This document shows, piece by piece, positions 24,132 through 33,103 of a DNA stretch of 57,889 nt (position 1 is its first letter; every line of letters begins with the position of its first letter). Both the position numbers and the translations under genes were made by a program. Source of the DNA: an uncultured Planctomycetaceae bacterium (lineage in GTDB: Bacteria; Planctomycetota; Planctomycetia; Planctomycetales; Planctomycetaceae). The DNA lies in NCBI GenBank assembly GCA_903861195.1, contig CAIOTJ010000014.1, forward strand, positions 1-57,889. The letters are read 5' to 3'. The notes under the pieces were generated by a model. The model was not told the DNA's origin and did no database searches. It saw only the letters and a program-made list of their open reading frames with translations.

Positions 24132-25866
24132 CTTCGACGAAACTCCTCAGCTGGTGAGGGGGAAACAGGCAAAACGCATACTCGCGACTGCGCAGAATCC
24201 GATTCGCGGCCAGTTGTCGCTCGGCTTCCACCAGTTGCCCAACCAATCGTTCTCTGGTTTCCGCAGTGGCCGCTCTGAGTTCCTGGCGAATCTCATGAAA
24301 CCGACGATACCTGAGTGGTCCCGCCCCCGCCAGATGTCCCGCCGTCTGTTCCCCTCTCCGGACAGCCTGCTGCTCGGCAATCAATCCGCTCAACTCGGAG
24401 AGCAGGGCGTTTGTTCGGGGAGAGTCGGGATGATCCAGGGAACTTCCGGGATGTTGTTCGGCCGAGCGCAGGGTGTGCTTCAACTGCCGAACAGTCTGGG
24501 AGTTGACCGGGAGGGAGGGCAGTGGAAGCCGCAGGGTCGCCGAGAGGGTCGCGAAGGGGGGCGGATCCATCTGGCAGAAGTCACGAATAATCTGATCTGT
24601 CATCTCGTCGTACTTGGCTCCGCCAATTCCGTGCACGAACAAATCCGAAAGATACAGCCGCGAGAACAGCGTGGTGGTCAGCGCCCGGGTTCGCAGCCGG
24701 ATCCCACGGGTCGCCAGACGCTGCAGGACGGCCACTGCCGTTGGCAAGCCCGCGACACCCGACGGCAGCGCATCCAGCGTGGCACGGCCGTCCGACAGTT
24801 CGAGCCGATCCGCGACTCGTCTCACCATCAGTCGACGCCGCTGGCGTTCCCCCTGGCACCAGACCCAGAACGGAGCCTCCAGCCAGTCCTGGTCAGAACG
24901 CAGGTCGGGTACGGGATGCGTCCGACTGCGGATGCGATACACCTGGCGATAGTCGGCCAGAGCCCGGTTATAGACCGCATGGAACCGGGGAAGTTGATTC
25001 AGCAGGCGGACCACAAACCGATGAAAACAAGGGAGTTGGCACAGGCCGCTGAGAGGCAGTTCGAGATTGCCGGCCCCCCACGACCACTCTGTGGCGGCCC
25101 GGGCTGCCGAAAAGGCCCAGCCAGGATTGTTCAGCGCCTGTTCGGCCTGGAGAACCCGCGGCCAGAACTCGACGGCCAGGGGGGCGATTCCCCACGGAGC
25201 CAGGACCTGACCGACTCGCCCTCCGAAAGACTCAAACAGGTTCCGGTCGGTCACCCGGATCTCTTCCCACGGTGCCGCCCCTGGGGTGGTGTCATAGGCC
25301 AGCGATTCCCACCGCGGAGCCGACAGGCTGCCCGAAGGAACGAGCAGGCTGGGGGTTGGTGCGACATCGTTGTCGACAATCAGATTCAGTCCGACAGCAT
25401 CGCCCAGTCGTCGAGCCAACGCCGTCACGGCGAAGTTCTTGATCCAGACACCGGGGTGAAACAGGGCCGGTTGATGTCCGGTTACCAGCCAGAGTTTGGA
25501 AACCGACAACGGGGGCGAAAACTGCCACCCGCGTTCCGCTCCGAAAGTCCGGCTGCCGTCAGAGTGACCGGCGGCAGTGAGCAGCCGCTTGGTCCACTCT
25601 TCCGCTGCCTGCCAGACTTCAGTCCTGACAGAGTGCCGTTCATCCGCACACGGCCGAAAATCCTCCAGCCAGTCTCCGCCGCAGCGGAGCATCTGGAAGC
25701 CCCTGGCGTTGGCCTGGGCCACCACAGGCAGCCCCGCCATGGGGGGGATCTGCAGCAGTCCCCCCTCCGCGGCGGGAGCCCGCAGTTGAGACCGGGAAAT
25801 CCGCCTGGCGACCGTGGCGGGCTCCCCACGAGAGGCCGGAAGTGTCGGTTGTGGGGAGGCGGACAT
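24109..25866 (-). CDS. Uncharacterised BshC-like protein
   Basis: This is a 585-aa soluble protein with no signal peptide. The segment LVTGHQPALFHPGVWIKNFA (near residue 128) recalls the VTGQQxGLxxGPLYxxxK motif of BshC, the last enzyme of bacillithiol synthesis. LFVHGIGGAKYDEMTDQII (near residue 415) recalls BshC's C-terminal GPGE-type segment. A coiled-coil-like, charged tail (about 490-570) also fits BshC, which has a C-terminal coiled coil. The match is partial, and the typical BshC middle region was not recognised. The gene overlaps DUF58 by 23 bp and follows the glycosyltransferase by 21 bp, so it is in the same operon. It could be a thiol-ligase relative or a new family. No ribosome binding site is evident. 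Confidence 0.6.
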   Translation of the reverse strand: MSASPQPTLPASRGEPATVARRISRSQLRAPAAEGGLLQIPPMAGLPVVAQANARGFQMLRCGGDWLEDFRPCADERHSVRTEVWQAAEEWTKRLLTAAGHSDGSRTFGAERGWQFSPPLSVSKLWLVTGHQPALFHPGVWIKNFAVTALARRLGDAVGLNLIVDNDVAPTPSLLVPSGSLSAPRWESLAYDTTPGAAPWEEIRVTDRNLFESFGGRVGQVLAPWGIAPLAVEFWPRVLQAEQALNNPGWAFSAARAATEWSWGAGNLELPLSGLCQLPCFHRFVVRLLNQLPRFHAVYNRALADYRQVYRIRSRTHPVPDLRSDQDWLEAPFWVWCQGERQRRRLMVRRVADRLELSDGRATLDALPSGVAGLPTAVAVLQRLATRGIRLRTRALTTTLFSRLYLSDLFVHGIGGAKYDEMTDQIIRDFCQMDPPPFATLSATLRLPLPSLPVNSQTVRQLKHTLRSAEQHPGSSLDHPDSPRTNALLSELSGLIAEQQAVRRGEQTAGHLAGAGPLRYRRFHEIRQELRAATAETRERLVGQLVEAERQLAANRILRSREYAFCLFPPHQLRSFVEDACDTIE

Positions 25867-25887
25867 GACGTCGGACGTGGTGTGGGT

Positions 25888-26625
25888 TCAGTCTGCGGCG
25901 GTCACGGCACAGGTCAGGCTGGGGACGGGATGCGTCGCCAGAGCCCGATCCAGAACATCCCGGTAGTGGGCCAGTCGGATGGCGGCGTCATCGAGCGAAC
26001 CACCGAACGAGCGCTTCTCGTCAAGATAGACCCTGGGGACGGGAAACTCCACGATGCGCAACCCGGCCGCCACGGACTGCACCCAGACCTGCAGCGGCAT
26101 CGCATATCCCGTCTCGGTGATTTCAAAATTCCGCAAGGCGCTCACCCGGTATGCCTTGAATCCACAGAAGGCATCCGTGAGCCGCAGTCCCAGCCGGTTG
26201 TTGACCTCCTGGGTGATCAGCCGGTTGATTCGCCGACGGTCTTCGGGTGCCGCGTTGTCTCCGGCATGCTCCTTCAAATATCGGCTGCCCGACACGATGT
26301 CGACCTCATCCGTGAGCGCCTCGACCAAGGCGGGAATCAGCCGTGGTTCGTGTTGACCATCGCAGTCGATCGTCACGAGCACCTCGGCGTCCGACCGCAG
26401 GGCGAAGTCAAACGCACTGCGCAGAGCGGCTCCATAACCCAGGTTTTTGGGATGGGTCACCACCTCGATTCCCGGAATGGCTGCCAGCGTGTCCGCTGTA
26501 CCGTCGCGAGAGCCATCGTTGATGACCAGGATCCGATCGCTGTACCGCCCAACCTGCTCCAACACTCCGGGAATGTGGGAGGCTTCGTTGTACACCGGCA
26601 GTGCTGTGAGGAATGGAAGCTTCAC
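25888..26625 (-). CDS. Family 2 glycosyltransferase, DPM1/DolP-mannose synthase type
   Basis: This 245-aa GT-A enzyme has the typical N-terminal block TALPVYNEASHIPGVLE, then VINDGSRDGTADTL, the nucleotide-binding region HPKNLGYGAALRSAF and the metal-binding DXD-like TIDCDGQHEP. The acceptor-side block VSGSRYLKEH precedes DAFCGFKAYR. Such enzymes move a sugar from GDP- or UDP-sugar to a polyprenyl phosphate or envelope acceptor. No C-terminal membrane helices are present, so it is the soluble short form. GGAGGAG precedes the ATG at a good distance. It is the first gene of the minus-strand operon with the BshC-like, DUF58 and transglutaminase genes, and it is divergent from the Nudix gene. Confidence 0.9.
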   Translation of the reverse strand: MKLPFLTALPVYNEASHIPGVLEQVGRYSDRILVINDGSRDGTADTLAAIPGIEVVTHPKNLGYGAALRSAFDFALRSDAEVLVTIDCDGQHEPRLIPALVEALTDEVDIVSGSRYLKEHAGDNAAPEDRRRINRLITQEVNNRLGLRLTDAFCGFKAYRVSALRNFEITETGYAMPLQVWVQSVAAGLRIVEFPVPRVYLDEKRSFGGSLDDAAIRLAHYRDVLDRALATHPVPSLTCAVTAAD

Positions 26626-26730
26626 AAAAACTCCTCCCTGGGGAATTCGGTTTCCACGCTGCGAAATTCTAGGGGGTTGACGAGAAACAAAGAAGGAGTG
26701 AGTTTTCCGATGTCCCGTTTGTTCCGCCGA

Positions 26731-26747
26731 AACCGGCTGTACCGGTT
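26731..26747. promoter_or_regulatory. Inverted repeat between glycosyltransferase and Nudix genes
   Basis: AACCGG and CCGGTT form a perfect 6-bp inverted repeat with a 5-bp centre (CTGTA). It sits between two divergent genes, 60 bp before the Nudix start. It could be an operator half-site pair or a small hairpin. Confidence 0.35.
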
Positions 26748-26806
26748 AGGGGAGTTTTGTCCCGGGCCGCCAGTTGACTCGCGTGCGGTACCTTGTTTCG
26801 ACCGAG

Positions 26807-27469
26807 ATGAACCGGGAAGGTTCTCGGTTCCCCCCCACTTTATCGGCTGCCGCCACCCCCATGCAGAGCGACGAGTCTTCAGAAATCCTGGCTGCTGGCC
26901 GTTTCCTCCGCTTGGTCCGGCGGGGCACCTGGGAATACGCCGAGCGGGTTCATCCCCGGCCGGCCGTGGTGATTGTGGCTGTCACATCAGCGGGGGAACT
27001 GGTGTTGGTCGAGCAGTTTCGGGTCCCCCTCCAGGCCCGGGTGATCGAATTGCCGGCGGGTCTGGTGGGGGATATTCCCGGGGACGATCATCCCGATCCC
27101 CGCACGCACGCCCGGCGGGAACTGCTGGAGGAAACCGGATTTCGCGCCGGTCGCGTCAAGCGCTTGTTCGGTGGCCCTGTCTCGGCAGGATTTGGAACCG
27201 AAACCGTCGAGTTCTTCCTGGCGACGGGACTGCACCAGGTAGGGCCTGGGGGGGGAGTGGAGGGAGAACAGATCGATGTTCATCTCGTCCCTCTCAACCA
27301 GGTCGAATCCTGGTTGAAACGGCGGACTCGCCGGGACCGACTCGCGGATCCCAAGATCTTCGCTGGTCTGTATTTCGCCCGGCAGGTGGTCGACGCCGGT
27401 TCAAAAGAACCGGCTTCGACCCAACACGCGAATTCCAGACGAGGCCAGCGCCGGACCAAGGGGGGCTGA
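26807..27469 (+). CDS. Nudix hydrolase, ADP-ribose pyrophosphatase-like
   Basis: This 220-aa protein probably cleaves a nucleoside diphosphate linked to another group, such as ADP-ribose. It has the ELPAGL segment of the ADP-ribose pyrophosphatase branch and the RELLEETGF core of the Nudix box, followed by GPVSAGFGTETVEFFLATGL. The box is stretched: the glutamate normally seven residues before REL is replaced, and GDIPGDDHPDPRTHA separates the glycine from REL. The frame also opens at a TTG (26774) and an ATG (26861); the ATG at 26807 is preferred but uncertain. The C terminus is basic (QHANSRRGQRRTKGG). It is single-gene and divergent from the glycosyltransferase. Confidence 0.85.
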   Translation: MNREGSRFPPTLSAAATPMQSDESSEILAAGRFLRLVRRGTWEYAERVHPRPAVVIVAVTSAGELVLVEQFRVPLQARVIELPAGLVGDIPGDDHPDPRTHARRELLEETGFRAGRVKRLFGGPVSAGFGTETVEFFLATGLHQVGPGGGVEGEQIDVHLVPLNQVESWLKRRTRRDRLADPKIFAGLYFARQVVDAGSKEPASTQHANSRRGQRRTKGG

Positions 27470-27504
27470 CTCTGGCGGAGTACAGAACGGCCTGGAGAAA
27501 CCAC

Positions 27505-28410
27505 TTACCGCCCCGGAAGCGGGTGCCTCTCGAAAAAGTTCCACATCAGGTCATTCGCAGAAATATCCCGTGTGGTCTTGCCCAGGAACAGCAACACGGT
27601 GGGCCGACCTGGCCACGTGTGTCCCCCTCCTTCGATTTCCAGCAGCACCACTTCCGCTCCATCGCGTCCCGGCTGGCTGGCGTGGCGCCGGACGAAAGTC
27701 CCGTCGCGGGATGTGTTTTCGTACTCGGAGACCATCCACCCTTCAGGGCATTCGTTCAACCGGCGCCAGGTCTCGATTGTCGCGTCGACCGAAAGAAACG
27801 TCAGAAAGCGGGGTGTCAGCAGGTTGGGACCATTCCAGGGGACAATCCCATCCTGGCGGCCATGGAAGTGCATCACGGAAACTCCGCGCGGCAAGGGGGC
27901 TGGGGTTACAGCCAGTGTGCCCGCCACCGGAGCGATGGCGGCGATCCGCTCGGGAAGTTCGGCAGCCAATCGATGGCACATCATCCCCCCATTCGAGATT
28001 CCAGTCGCAAACACCCGACACGAATCGACGGGGATCAGGCTGGCCAGATCATCGAGCAGTGCCCCGGTGAAAGCGACATCATCGACCTCCTGATCGGTCA
28101 TCGGGCCGCGCCGGCCTCCGCCGTTGAAAGTCTTCAGGGGGCCGACCCCCGTCCCTTCCGGATACACCACCACGAACCGGCCATGATCGGCCTTTTCGTT
28201 CAGTCCAGTCAGACGCAGCATTTGCCGGGCATTGGCCCCGGCACCGTGAAACGCCAGGACCACGGGCCATGGTCCCGTTGGATCCATGGCCTGGGGAACA
28301 TAGACCAGATACGAACGGCGCACTCCATCCACACACAGCGTCCGTTCTTGCAATCCCGACGGGAGTGGAGTCGATGCCAGAACGAGTCCCAAAGTGAGCC
28401 ACGACAGCAT
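27505..28410 (-). CDS. Secreted alpha/beta-hydrolase, PHB depolymerase/feruloyl esterase family
   Basis: This 301-aa esterase has a signal-like N terminus (about 1-18) and the LpqC/PHB depolymerase pattern. The nucleophile is S139 in TGISNGG, the oxyanion region is FHGAGAN (about 54-60), and D187 in HGRQDGIV and H264 in GGGHTWPG complete the triad. Family members cut ester bonds in polyhydroxyalkanoate or feruloyl-polysaccharide. GGAGG precedes the ATG by a good distance. It lies 99 bp after the second heme dehydrogenase on the same strand and may share its transcript. The substrate is uncertain; plant-polymer esters are a plausible fit with the surrounding exported enzymes, but this is inference. 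Confidence 0.88.
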   Translation of the reverse strand: MLSWLTLGLVLASTPLPSGLQERTLCVDGVRRSYLVYVPQAMDPTGPWPVVLAFHGAGANARQMLRLTGLNEKADHGRFVVVYPEGTGVGPLKTFNGGGRRGPMTDQEVDDVAFTGALLDDLASLIPVDSCRVFATGISNGGMMCHRLAAELPERIAAIAPVAGTLAVTPAPLPRGVSVMHFHGRQDGIVPWNGPNLLTPRFLTFLSVDATIETWRRLNECPEGWMVSEYENTSRDGTFVRRHASQPGRDGAEVVLLEIEGGGHTWPGRPTVLLFLGKTTRDISANDLMWNFFERHPLPGR

Positions 28411-28509
28411 CAGGTGACCTCCGGAAGGGAGCAGGAACTGAACCCGTTGGAACAGGGAACCGACACAGAGAATTCAAACCCGCGAACAAATCGCCATTCA
28501 AAGCCTGCT

Positions 28510-31500
28510 TTACTGCGGCCGGGTGTCTGGCTTCGCTCGTCTCAAAAACGCGAGCAAATCGAGGATCTCTTCGGGTTGCAGAGTGTCGAGCAGACCCGTC
28601 GGCATGGGAGATGTCGCCGAGACCTGCTGCGACTCAACCTCATCACGGTGGATTTTGGTGGTGTGGCGGGGGCGAAAGGCATCTGGAGAGAGAATCAGGC
28701 TGCGGTCATCACCCCCCACCAGACGTCCTACGACGACTCGGCCCTCCTTCGTCTCCACCTGGGTCTGCCGATATTTCTCGTCGACCGTCTTGTGGGGATC
28801 AACAATCATCTCCAGCAGATCCCGGGGGCCGAAGCGATTGGCCACTCGGCTGAGTTCTGGACCCACCGAGCCACCGGCACCATTCACCCGGTGACAGCGA
28901 ATGCACAGGGTCTGTTCAAACAACTTGGCTCCTCGTTCAGAATCGGGTTCATGATCATGCCGGAGAATCTGGTCCAGATCACTCACTTGCCACCGCTGGA
29001 CAACCGGCCGTGCCGCCAGTTCCCGTTGTTGGTCGGCGAAAGAATCTCCCTCGGCAGCGAACAGCGTTTCCATGGCCCCCCGTTCGTCGTCGGGGAGTTT
29101 CGCCAGCACTTCGTTCCTCAACGCGTCGAGGGCCACAGGCAACAGGTTGCCTCCCGAATGATGATCCAGGCCCTGCAGCAGTTCAAAGTACTGGCGCCGC
29201 AGCCCGGTGCTCCAGCCCACCCGCGCCGAGCGGAGCAAAAACAGAAATCTCAGTCGTTCCGCCGGAGACTCCCGTGTCTCGGTCCAGGCCAGCGCCTGGG
29301 AAACGATGTGGGGCGAATCGAAATAGACCAGCAGTTCGGCCAACCATTGATCAACCAGCGGCGCATCGGGATTCCAGCGATCGCGCACATCGGCCAGAAA
29401 CAGTGGTTCCAGCCGGAGCGACCAGTCCCGGCATACGGGAAGCTCGGGACGCCCCATCCTGGAGAGGCTGACCGACACGGCCCGCAGGACCGCGAGGCGT
29501 TGGGAGATGGACATTTGCCGCCAGTCGTCCGGCAGGAAGACTGTCTTCGCCAGATGCTCCAACAAAGGCTGCTGGTCTTCTCGACGACCAACTCGAGCCA
29601 GAGCGAGTGCCGCGGCAGCACCACGGGGACCCGCCGGACTTTCGGCGAGCGCCCGGTCTTTCCATTGGTCCGGGGGTTGAGATTCGAGCGCGACTCGGGC
29701 GGCATGCTGCAGCGTCGGCTGGCGGCTCCCCAGCCAGGCCCAAGCCAGCTCGAGCCCCACCGGATCGATCCGGCTGTGGAAGGCTTCCAGCTGGCGTCGC
29801 AGCCGGCGGGCGTCGGCTGTGAACGGCGATTCCCCTTCGTCGTCGACGAGGATCGGGGTATGTCCAGTCCCGATGGCGCGCACCCGGTACAGTCCCGACT
29901 GGGTTCCGCGCCCCCCCGTGGTGAAGTACATCGCTCCCTCGGGGCCGAAGGCGACGTCGGTGACATTCAAGGGGGACCCTTCGAGAAACTTCTCGACGGT
30001 CGCCACATAACCGGCTCCCCTGGGAATCAGGTGAATGGCATAAATGCGCCCGTAGGACCAGTCCAACGCATAGAGGGCCTGCCGATATTTCCCGGGAAAG
30101 TGACTGTGTGTCCCGAATTTCACCCCGGTGGGGGAGGCGAGGCCGATATCAACGACCGACGCCGGATGCTCGGGAAACCCCCGGTCCCGATTGGCCGTTC
30201 CCTGACGAAAACCATAATCCCCACCCGAGGCGATGTGGTGGATGCGGTTGGGACGGTACCACGGTGTCCCCAGGTCCCCTTCGTTGTCGGCGTCGAAAGT
30301 GAACAGTTCTCCCTCGGCGTTGAAATCGAGGCCGTACGGATTACGGAAGCCGCCCGCGAACAGTTCCCAGCGGCCCCCGTTGGGGTCGATCCGCGTCACA
30401 TGACCCGCCGGGACTCGGGCGTCGGCATCAAACAGGAAGCGGTCCCACTCGCAAGGCAACAGTTGATCTTCGGCCTGATTCCGCAGGGGCGATCGGGGGG
30501 AGAGATCTGCGAAATTGACGCGGACATTGTTGCCATGGATGCAGTACACCATGCCATCCGGTCCCAAGGCGAGCGCATTCCGGCCATGGCCGACACCCCC
30601 TTCCGTTTGTTTCAGCAGCGTGACTTCGTCGAATTGATCGTCATCATTGCTGTCTTGCAGGCGGAACAGGGCCCGCGAGTTGTTGGCATTCGCGAACAAC
30701 GAACGACCGGCGAACAGAACTCCGCGGCATTCTTCGAGGGTGTCGTTGATCACTTCGATGCGATCTACGGGAGGAGGCGAATACCGCAACAATCCCTTCC
30801 CTTCCCGTCCGAGAATGATCCGCCCGCGATCGTCGAAGGTGAGGCTGACCCACGACCCTTCCCCCGGGGAGGAACTTCGGACCAAATCGATCTCAAAACC
30901 CGGAAGAATGGCCACTTCGGCCGGCGTCTGGGCCGAACTCTTTCCCAGGGCTCGCTTCCATTGGTAGTAGTCTTCCGATTCTCCCTCGGGATTTCCCCAG
31001 GGCAGGTTGCCCAGCAGACCCGCGCTGCGTACCGGTTCCTCTTCTCCGTTCTCCTCGAGGGTCCACCACTGCGGGTCGCTCACCAGCACATTCGCAGGTC
31101 CCTGCCCGGGGCGCAGTACCAGAGCGAGAGCGATCCCGGCGGCACCTTCCCGATTGAGGGCCCGACAGATCAGCTCATTCGTTCCCACCCTCAAAAACCT
31201 GGTGATGTCGACCGGCTGAATGCGCTGGGTTCCCGTGACCTCGAGGGCAGACTCACCATTGATGAGCAGGTCCGCCTGATCATCGGCCAACATCCATGCC
31301 GAGGCCTGTTTTGGAAGCTCGCGCAGTGTGAATCGACGGTGGAGTTCCACCGAGGCTCCCCGTGCCTGATCGCGGTTGGTCCAGATCCATTGGGGAATCG
31401 GGCCCGGATCCAGTGCCCGGCAGGTCTCCGCCGAAACCAGGCAGCCCCAGGCCAGAATGGCGATCTGGAAAGTCGTCGGCATCCAGGAGTCGAAGGGATG

Positions 31501-31521
31501 AACTGTCGTTCGACCGAGCAT
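28510..31521 (-). CDS. PVC-type heme-binding dehydrogenase, propeller plus HEAT plus cytochrome c
   Basis: This 1003-aa exported protein follows the second plan of PVC-type dehydrogenases. After a signal peptide (about 14-36) comes a jelly-roll-like region (ASVELHRRFTLRELPKQ, LLINGESALEV). The propeller follows (RSSSPGEGSWVSLTFDDRGR, GRNALALGPDGMVYCIHGN, FRNPYGLDFNAEGELFTFDAD, ALDWSYGRIYAIHL), then HEAT-like repeats. The C terminus is a cytochrome c domain with CIRCH at 873-877, a GPELS segment and VDPHKTVDEKY. The frame starts at 31701; the ATG at 31521 is preferred because the signal peptide then lies close to the N terminus, though an ATG at 31482 is also possible. The plan lacks the sugar-hydrolase tail of the first gene in this window. 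The substrate is unknown. Confidence 0.88.
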   Translation of the reverse strand: MLGRTTVHPFDSWMPTTFQIAILAWGCLVSAETCRALDPGPIPQWIWTNRDQARGASVELHRRFTLRELPKQASAWMLADDQADLLINGESALEVTGTQRIQPVDITRFLRVGTNELICRALNREGAAGIALALVLRPGQGPANVLVSDPQWWTLEENGEEEPVRSAGLLGNLPWGNPEGESEDYYQWKRALGKSSAQTPAEVAILPGFEIDLVRSSSPGEGSWVSLTFDDRGRIILGREGKGLLRYSPPPVDRIEVINDTLEECRGVLFAGRSLFANANNSRALFRLQDSNDDDQFDEVTLLKQTEGGVGHGRNALALGPDGMVYCIHGNNVRVNFADLSPRSPLRNQAEDQLLPCEWDRFLFDADARVPAGHVTRIDPNGGRWELFAGGFRNPYGLDFNAEGELFTFDADNEGDLGTPWYRPNRIHHIASGGDYGFRQGTANRDRGFPEHPASVVDIGLASPTGVKFGTHSHFPGKYRQALYALDWSYGRIYAIHLIPRGAGYVATVEKFLEGSPLNVTDVAFGPEGAMYFTTGGRGTQSGLYRVRAIGTGHTPILVDDEGESPFTADARRLRRQLEAFHSRIDPVGLELAWAWLGSRQPTLQHAARVALESQPPDQWKDRALAESPAGPRGAAAALALARVGRREDQQPLLEHLAKTVFLPDDWRQMSISQRLAVLRAVSVSLSRMGRPELPVCRDWSLRLEPLFLADVRDRWNPDAPLVDQWLAELLVYFDSPHIVSQALAWTETRESPAERLRFLFLLRSARVGWSTGLRRQYFELLQGLDHHSGGNLLPVALDALRNEVLAKLPDDERGAMETLFAAEGDSFADQQRELAARPVVQRWQVSDLDQILRHDHEPDSERGAKLFEQTLCIRCHRVNGAGGSVGPELSRVANRFGPRDLLEMIVDPHKTVDEKYRQTQVETKEGRVVVGRLVGGDDRSLILSPDAFRPRHTTKIHRDEVESQQVSATSPMPTGLLDTLQPEEILDLLAFLRRAKPDTRPQ

Positions 31522-31727
31522 CGGGAATTCACCGTGAATGGGGAGCGGGACCGGCAGGCATCGGTCGCCGTATCGTACCTGATTGCGGAGGATTTGGGAG
31601 AATCTTGGCCGGAAGCACGACTGTTCTTTGCTCCCCGTGGAATTGCGGGACCTGGGGCGTGCGAGTAGTGTCACGTCGGTGGCAGGAGTGTGTGCGTCCA
31701 CAATTTCCCCGGAGAGAGATGTTTGTC

Positions 31728-32963
31728 ATGCATCGGTGTTGCTTCTGGCTGGTCGTTTGGAGCCTGGCTCTCCCCTGTACCGCGTGGGCGGAGACTGCCA
31801 CCGTGATGTTCCAGATTTCGGCGGGCGACGCTTCCCGCCGGGAATCACTAGTCAGGGTTCCTTTGTCCAAGCCGTTTCCCGCCAACTCACAGGTGTGGAT
31901 TTCCGGAGTCGCCGACCAGCGGTTGCCAGGTCAGGTGGTGGCTCCTTCTCCCGGTGAAGAGTCGTTGGCGAAGAGTTGGCTGGTCTTCATTGTTCCCGAA
32001 TTGTCAGCAGGAGAGTCCCGCGAGGGATCGGCCGTCATCGAGACGGAAATCCAATCGCCCGAACGGGCCTTTCGCTGGAAGACTGCGACCCCGGGGCAGA
32101 CCGAACTGCATTGGGAAGAACGGCCAGTGCTCAGATACATGCACGCTCCACTCGATGAGTCGACTCCCGAGAAACGGGGCGAGACGTACAAACCATATCA
32201 CCATGTGTTTGATCCCCAGGGAAAAATGCTGCTGACAAAAGGGGCGGGTGGATTGTTTCCCCATCATCGGGGACTGTTCTTCGGATTCAACCGTATCTCG
32301 TATGGCGCAGGAATGGCCGCCGATACCTGGCACTGCAACAAGGGCGAGCATCAGTCCCATGAAGGCTTCGAGCGGGAAGAGGCCGGTCCGGTGTTGGGAC
32401 GGCATGTCGGCCGTGTGGCGTGGCATGGCCGGGATGGCCAGGTGTTTGTCGACGAATTGCGCGAGTTGACCGCCTGGAATACGTCGCGCGGAGTGTTGCT
32501 GGAACTGGCATCCCGTCTGACGACGCGCGTCGGTCGGGTCATGTTGGATGGAGATCCGCAGCATGCCGGGTTTCAGTTTCGCGCGACCCAACAGGTTCCC
32601 GACAAGACCGCCTCGCAAACCTATTACCTCAGGCCCGATGGTCGGGGTGTTCCGGGCCAATTCCGTAACTGGCCCGACAATCGAGACCACATCAACCTCC
32701 CCTGGCACGCCCTGTCGTTCGTGGTGGATGATCAGCGTTACACAGCGTGTTTTCTGGACCGCCCCCAGAACCCCAAGGAGGCGCGGTTCAGTGAGCGCGA
32801 CTACGGGCGCTTTGGGAGTTACTTTGAATATGAATTGACCCCGCAGCGTCCGCTCGATGTACGCTATCGGTTCTGGCTGCAAGCCGGAGAAATGCAGGAG
32901 TCGCAGGTTGCCGCTCTGGCGGCTGATTTCGTTCAGCCCATCCAGGTAACCCTGCGGCCGTAG
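31728..32963 (+). CDS. DUF6807 (PmoA-like) secreted protein
   Basis: This 411-aa protein has a signal peptide ending near AWAETA and a DUF6807 domain. The diagnostic stretch is YKPYHHVFDPQGKMLLTKG then FPHHRGLFFGF, and ADTWHCNKGEH follows. Despite the PmoA name used for the family, it is unrelated to particulate methane monooxygenase, and its activity is unknown; members often sit in polysaccharide-utilisation loci. GGAGAGAG (31711-31718) ends 9 nt before the ATG at 31728, which fits better than the upstream ATG at 31719. The beta-helix gene follows after 140 bp. The histidines HH in two places could bind metal. Confidence 0.85.
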   Translation: MHRCCFWLVVWSLALPCTAWAETATVMFQISAGDASRRESLVRVPLSKPFPANSQVWISGVADQRLPGQVVAPSPGEESLAKSWLVFIVPELSAGESREGSAVIETEIQSPERAFRWKTATPGQTELHWEERPVLRYMHAPLDESTPEKRGETYKPYHHVFDPQGKMLLTKGAGGLFPHHRGLFFGFNRISYGAGMAADTWHCNKGEHQSHEGFEREEAGPVLGRHVGRVAWHGRDGQVFVDELRELTAWNTSRGVLLELASRLTTRVGRVMLDGDPQHAGFQFRATQQVPDKTASQTYYLRPDGRGVPGQFRNWPDNRDHINLPWHALSFVVDDQRYTACFLDRPQNPKEARFSERDYGRFGSYFEYELTPQRPLDVRYRFWLQAGEMQESQVAALAADFVQPIQVTLRP

Positions 32964-33103
32964 GACGACAAGTGGAGCGTGTCATTCCGCGCGAGGATCG
33001 ATTTCAGGCGATGGAATTGACTGGGACAGTACCCGCCATTCTGGCGGCTGTCGTGTGGAACGAGGTGAAATATCCCGCAGAGAGGATTGGGGAGATGTGG
33101 CTG

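Noticed and set aside
23989-31668. A 2559-codon open frame on the plus strand across several minus-strand genes
   Set aside because: It runs antisense to the DUF58, BshC-like, glycosyltransferase, esterase and heme dehydrogenase genes. Its composition is rich in Q, R, P and G with no domain, as expected from codon bias in a GC-rich genome. The minus-strand genes have clear motifs.
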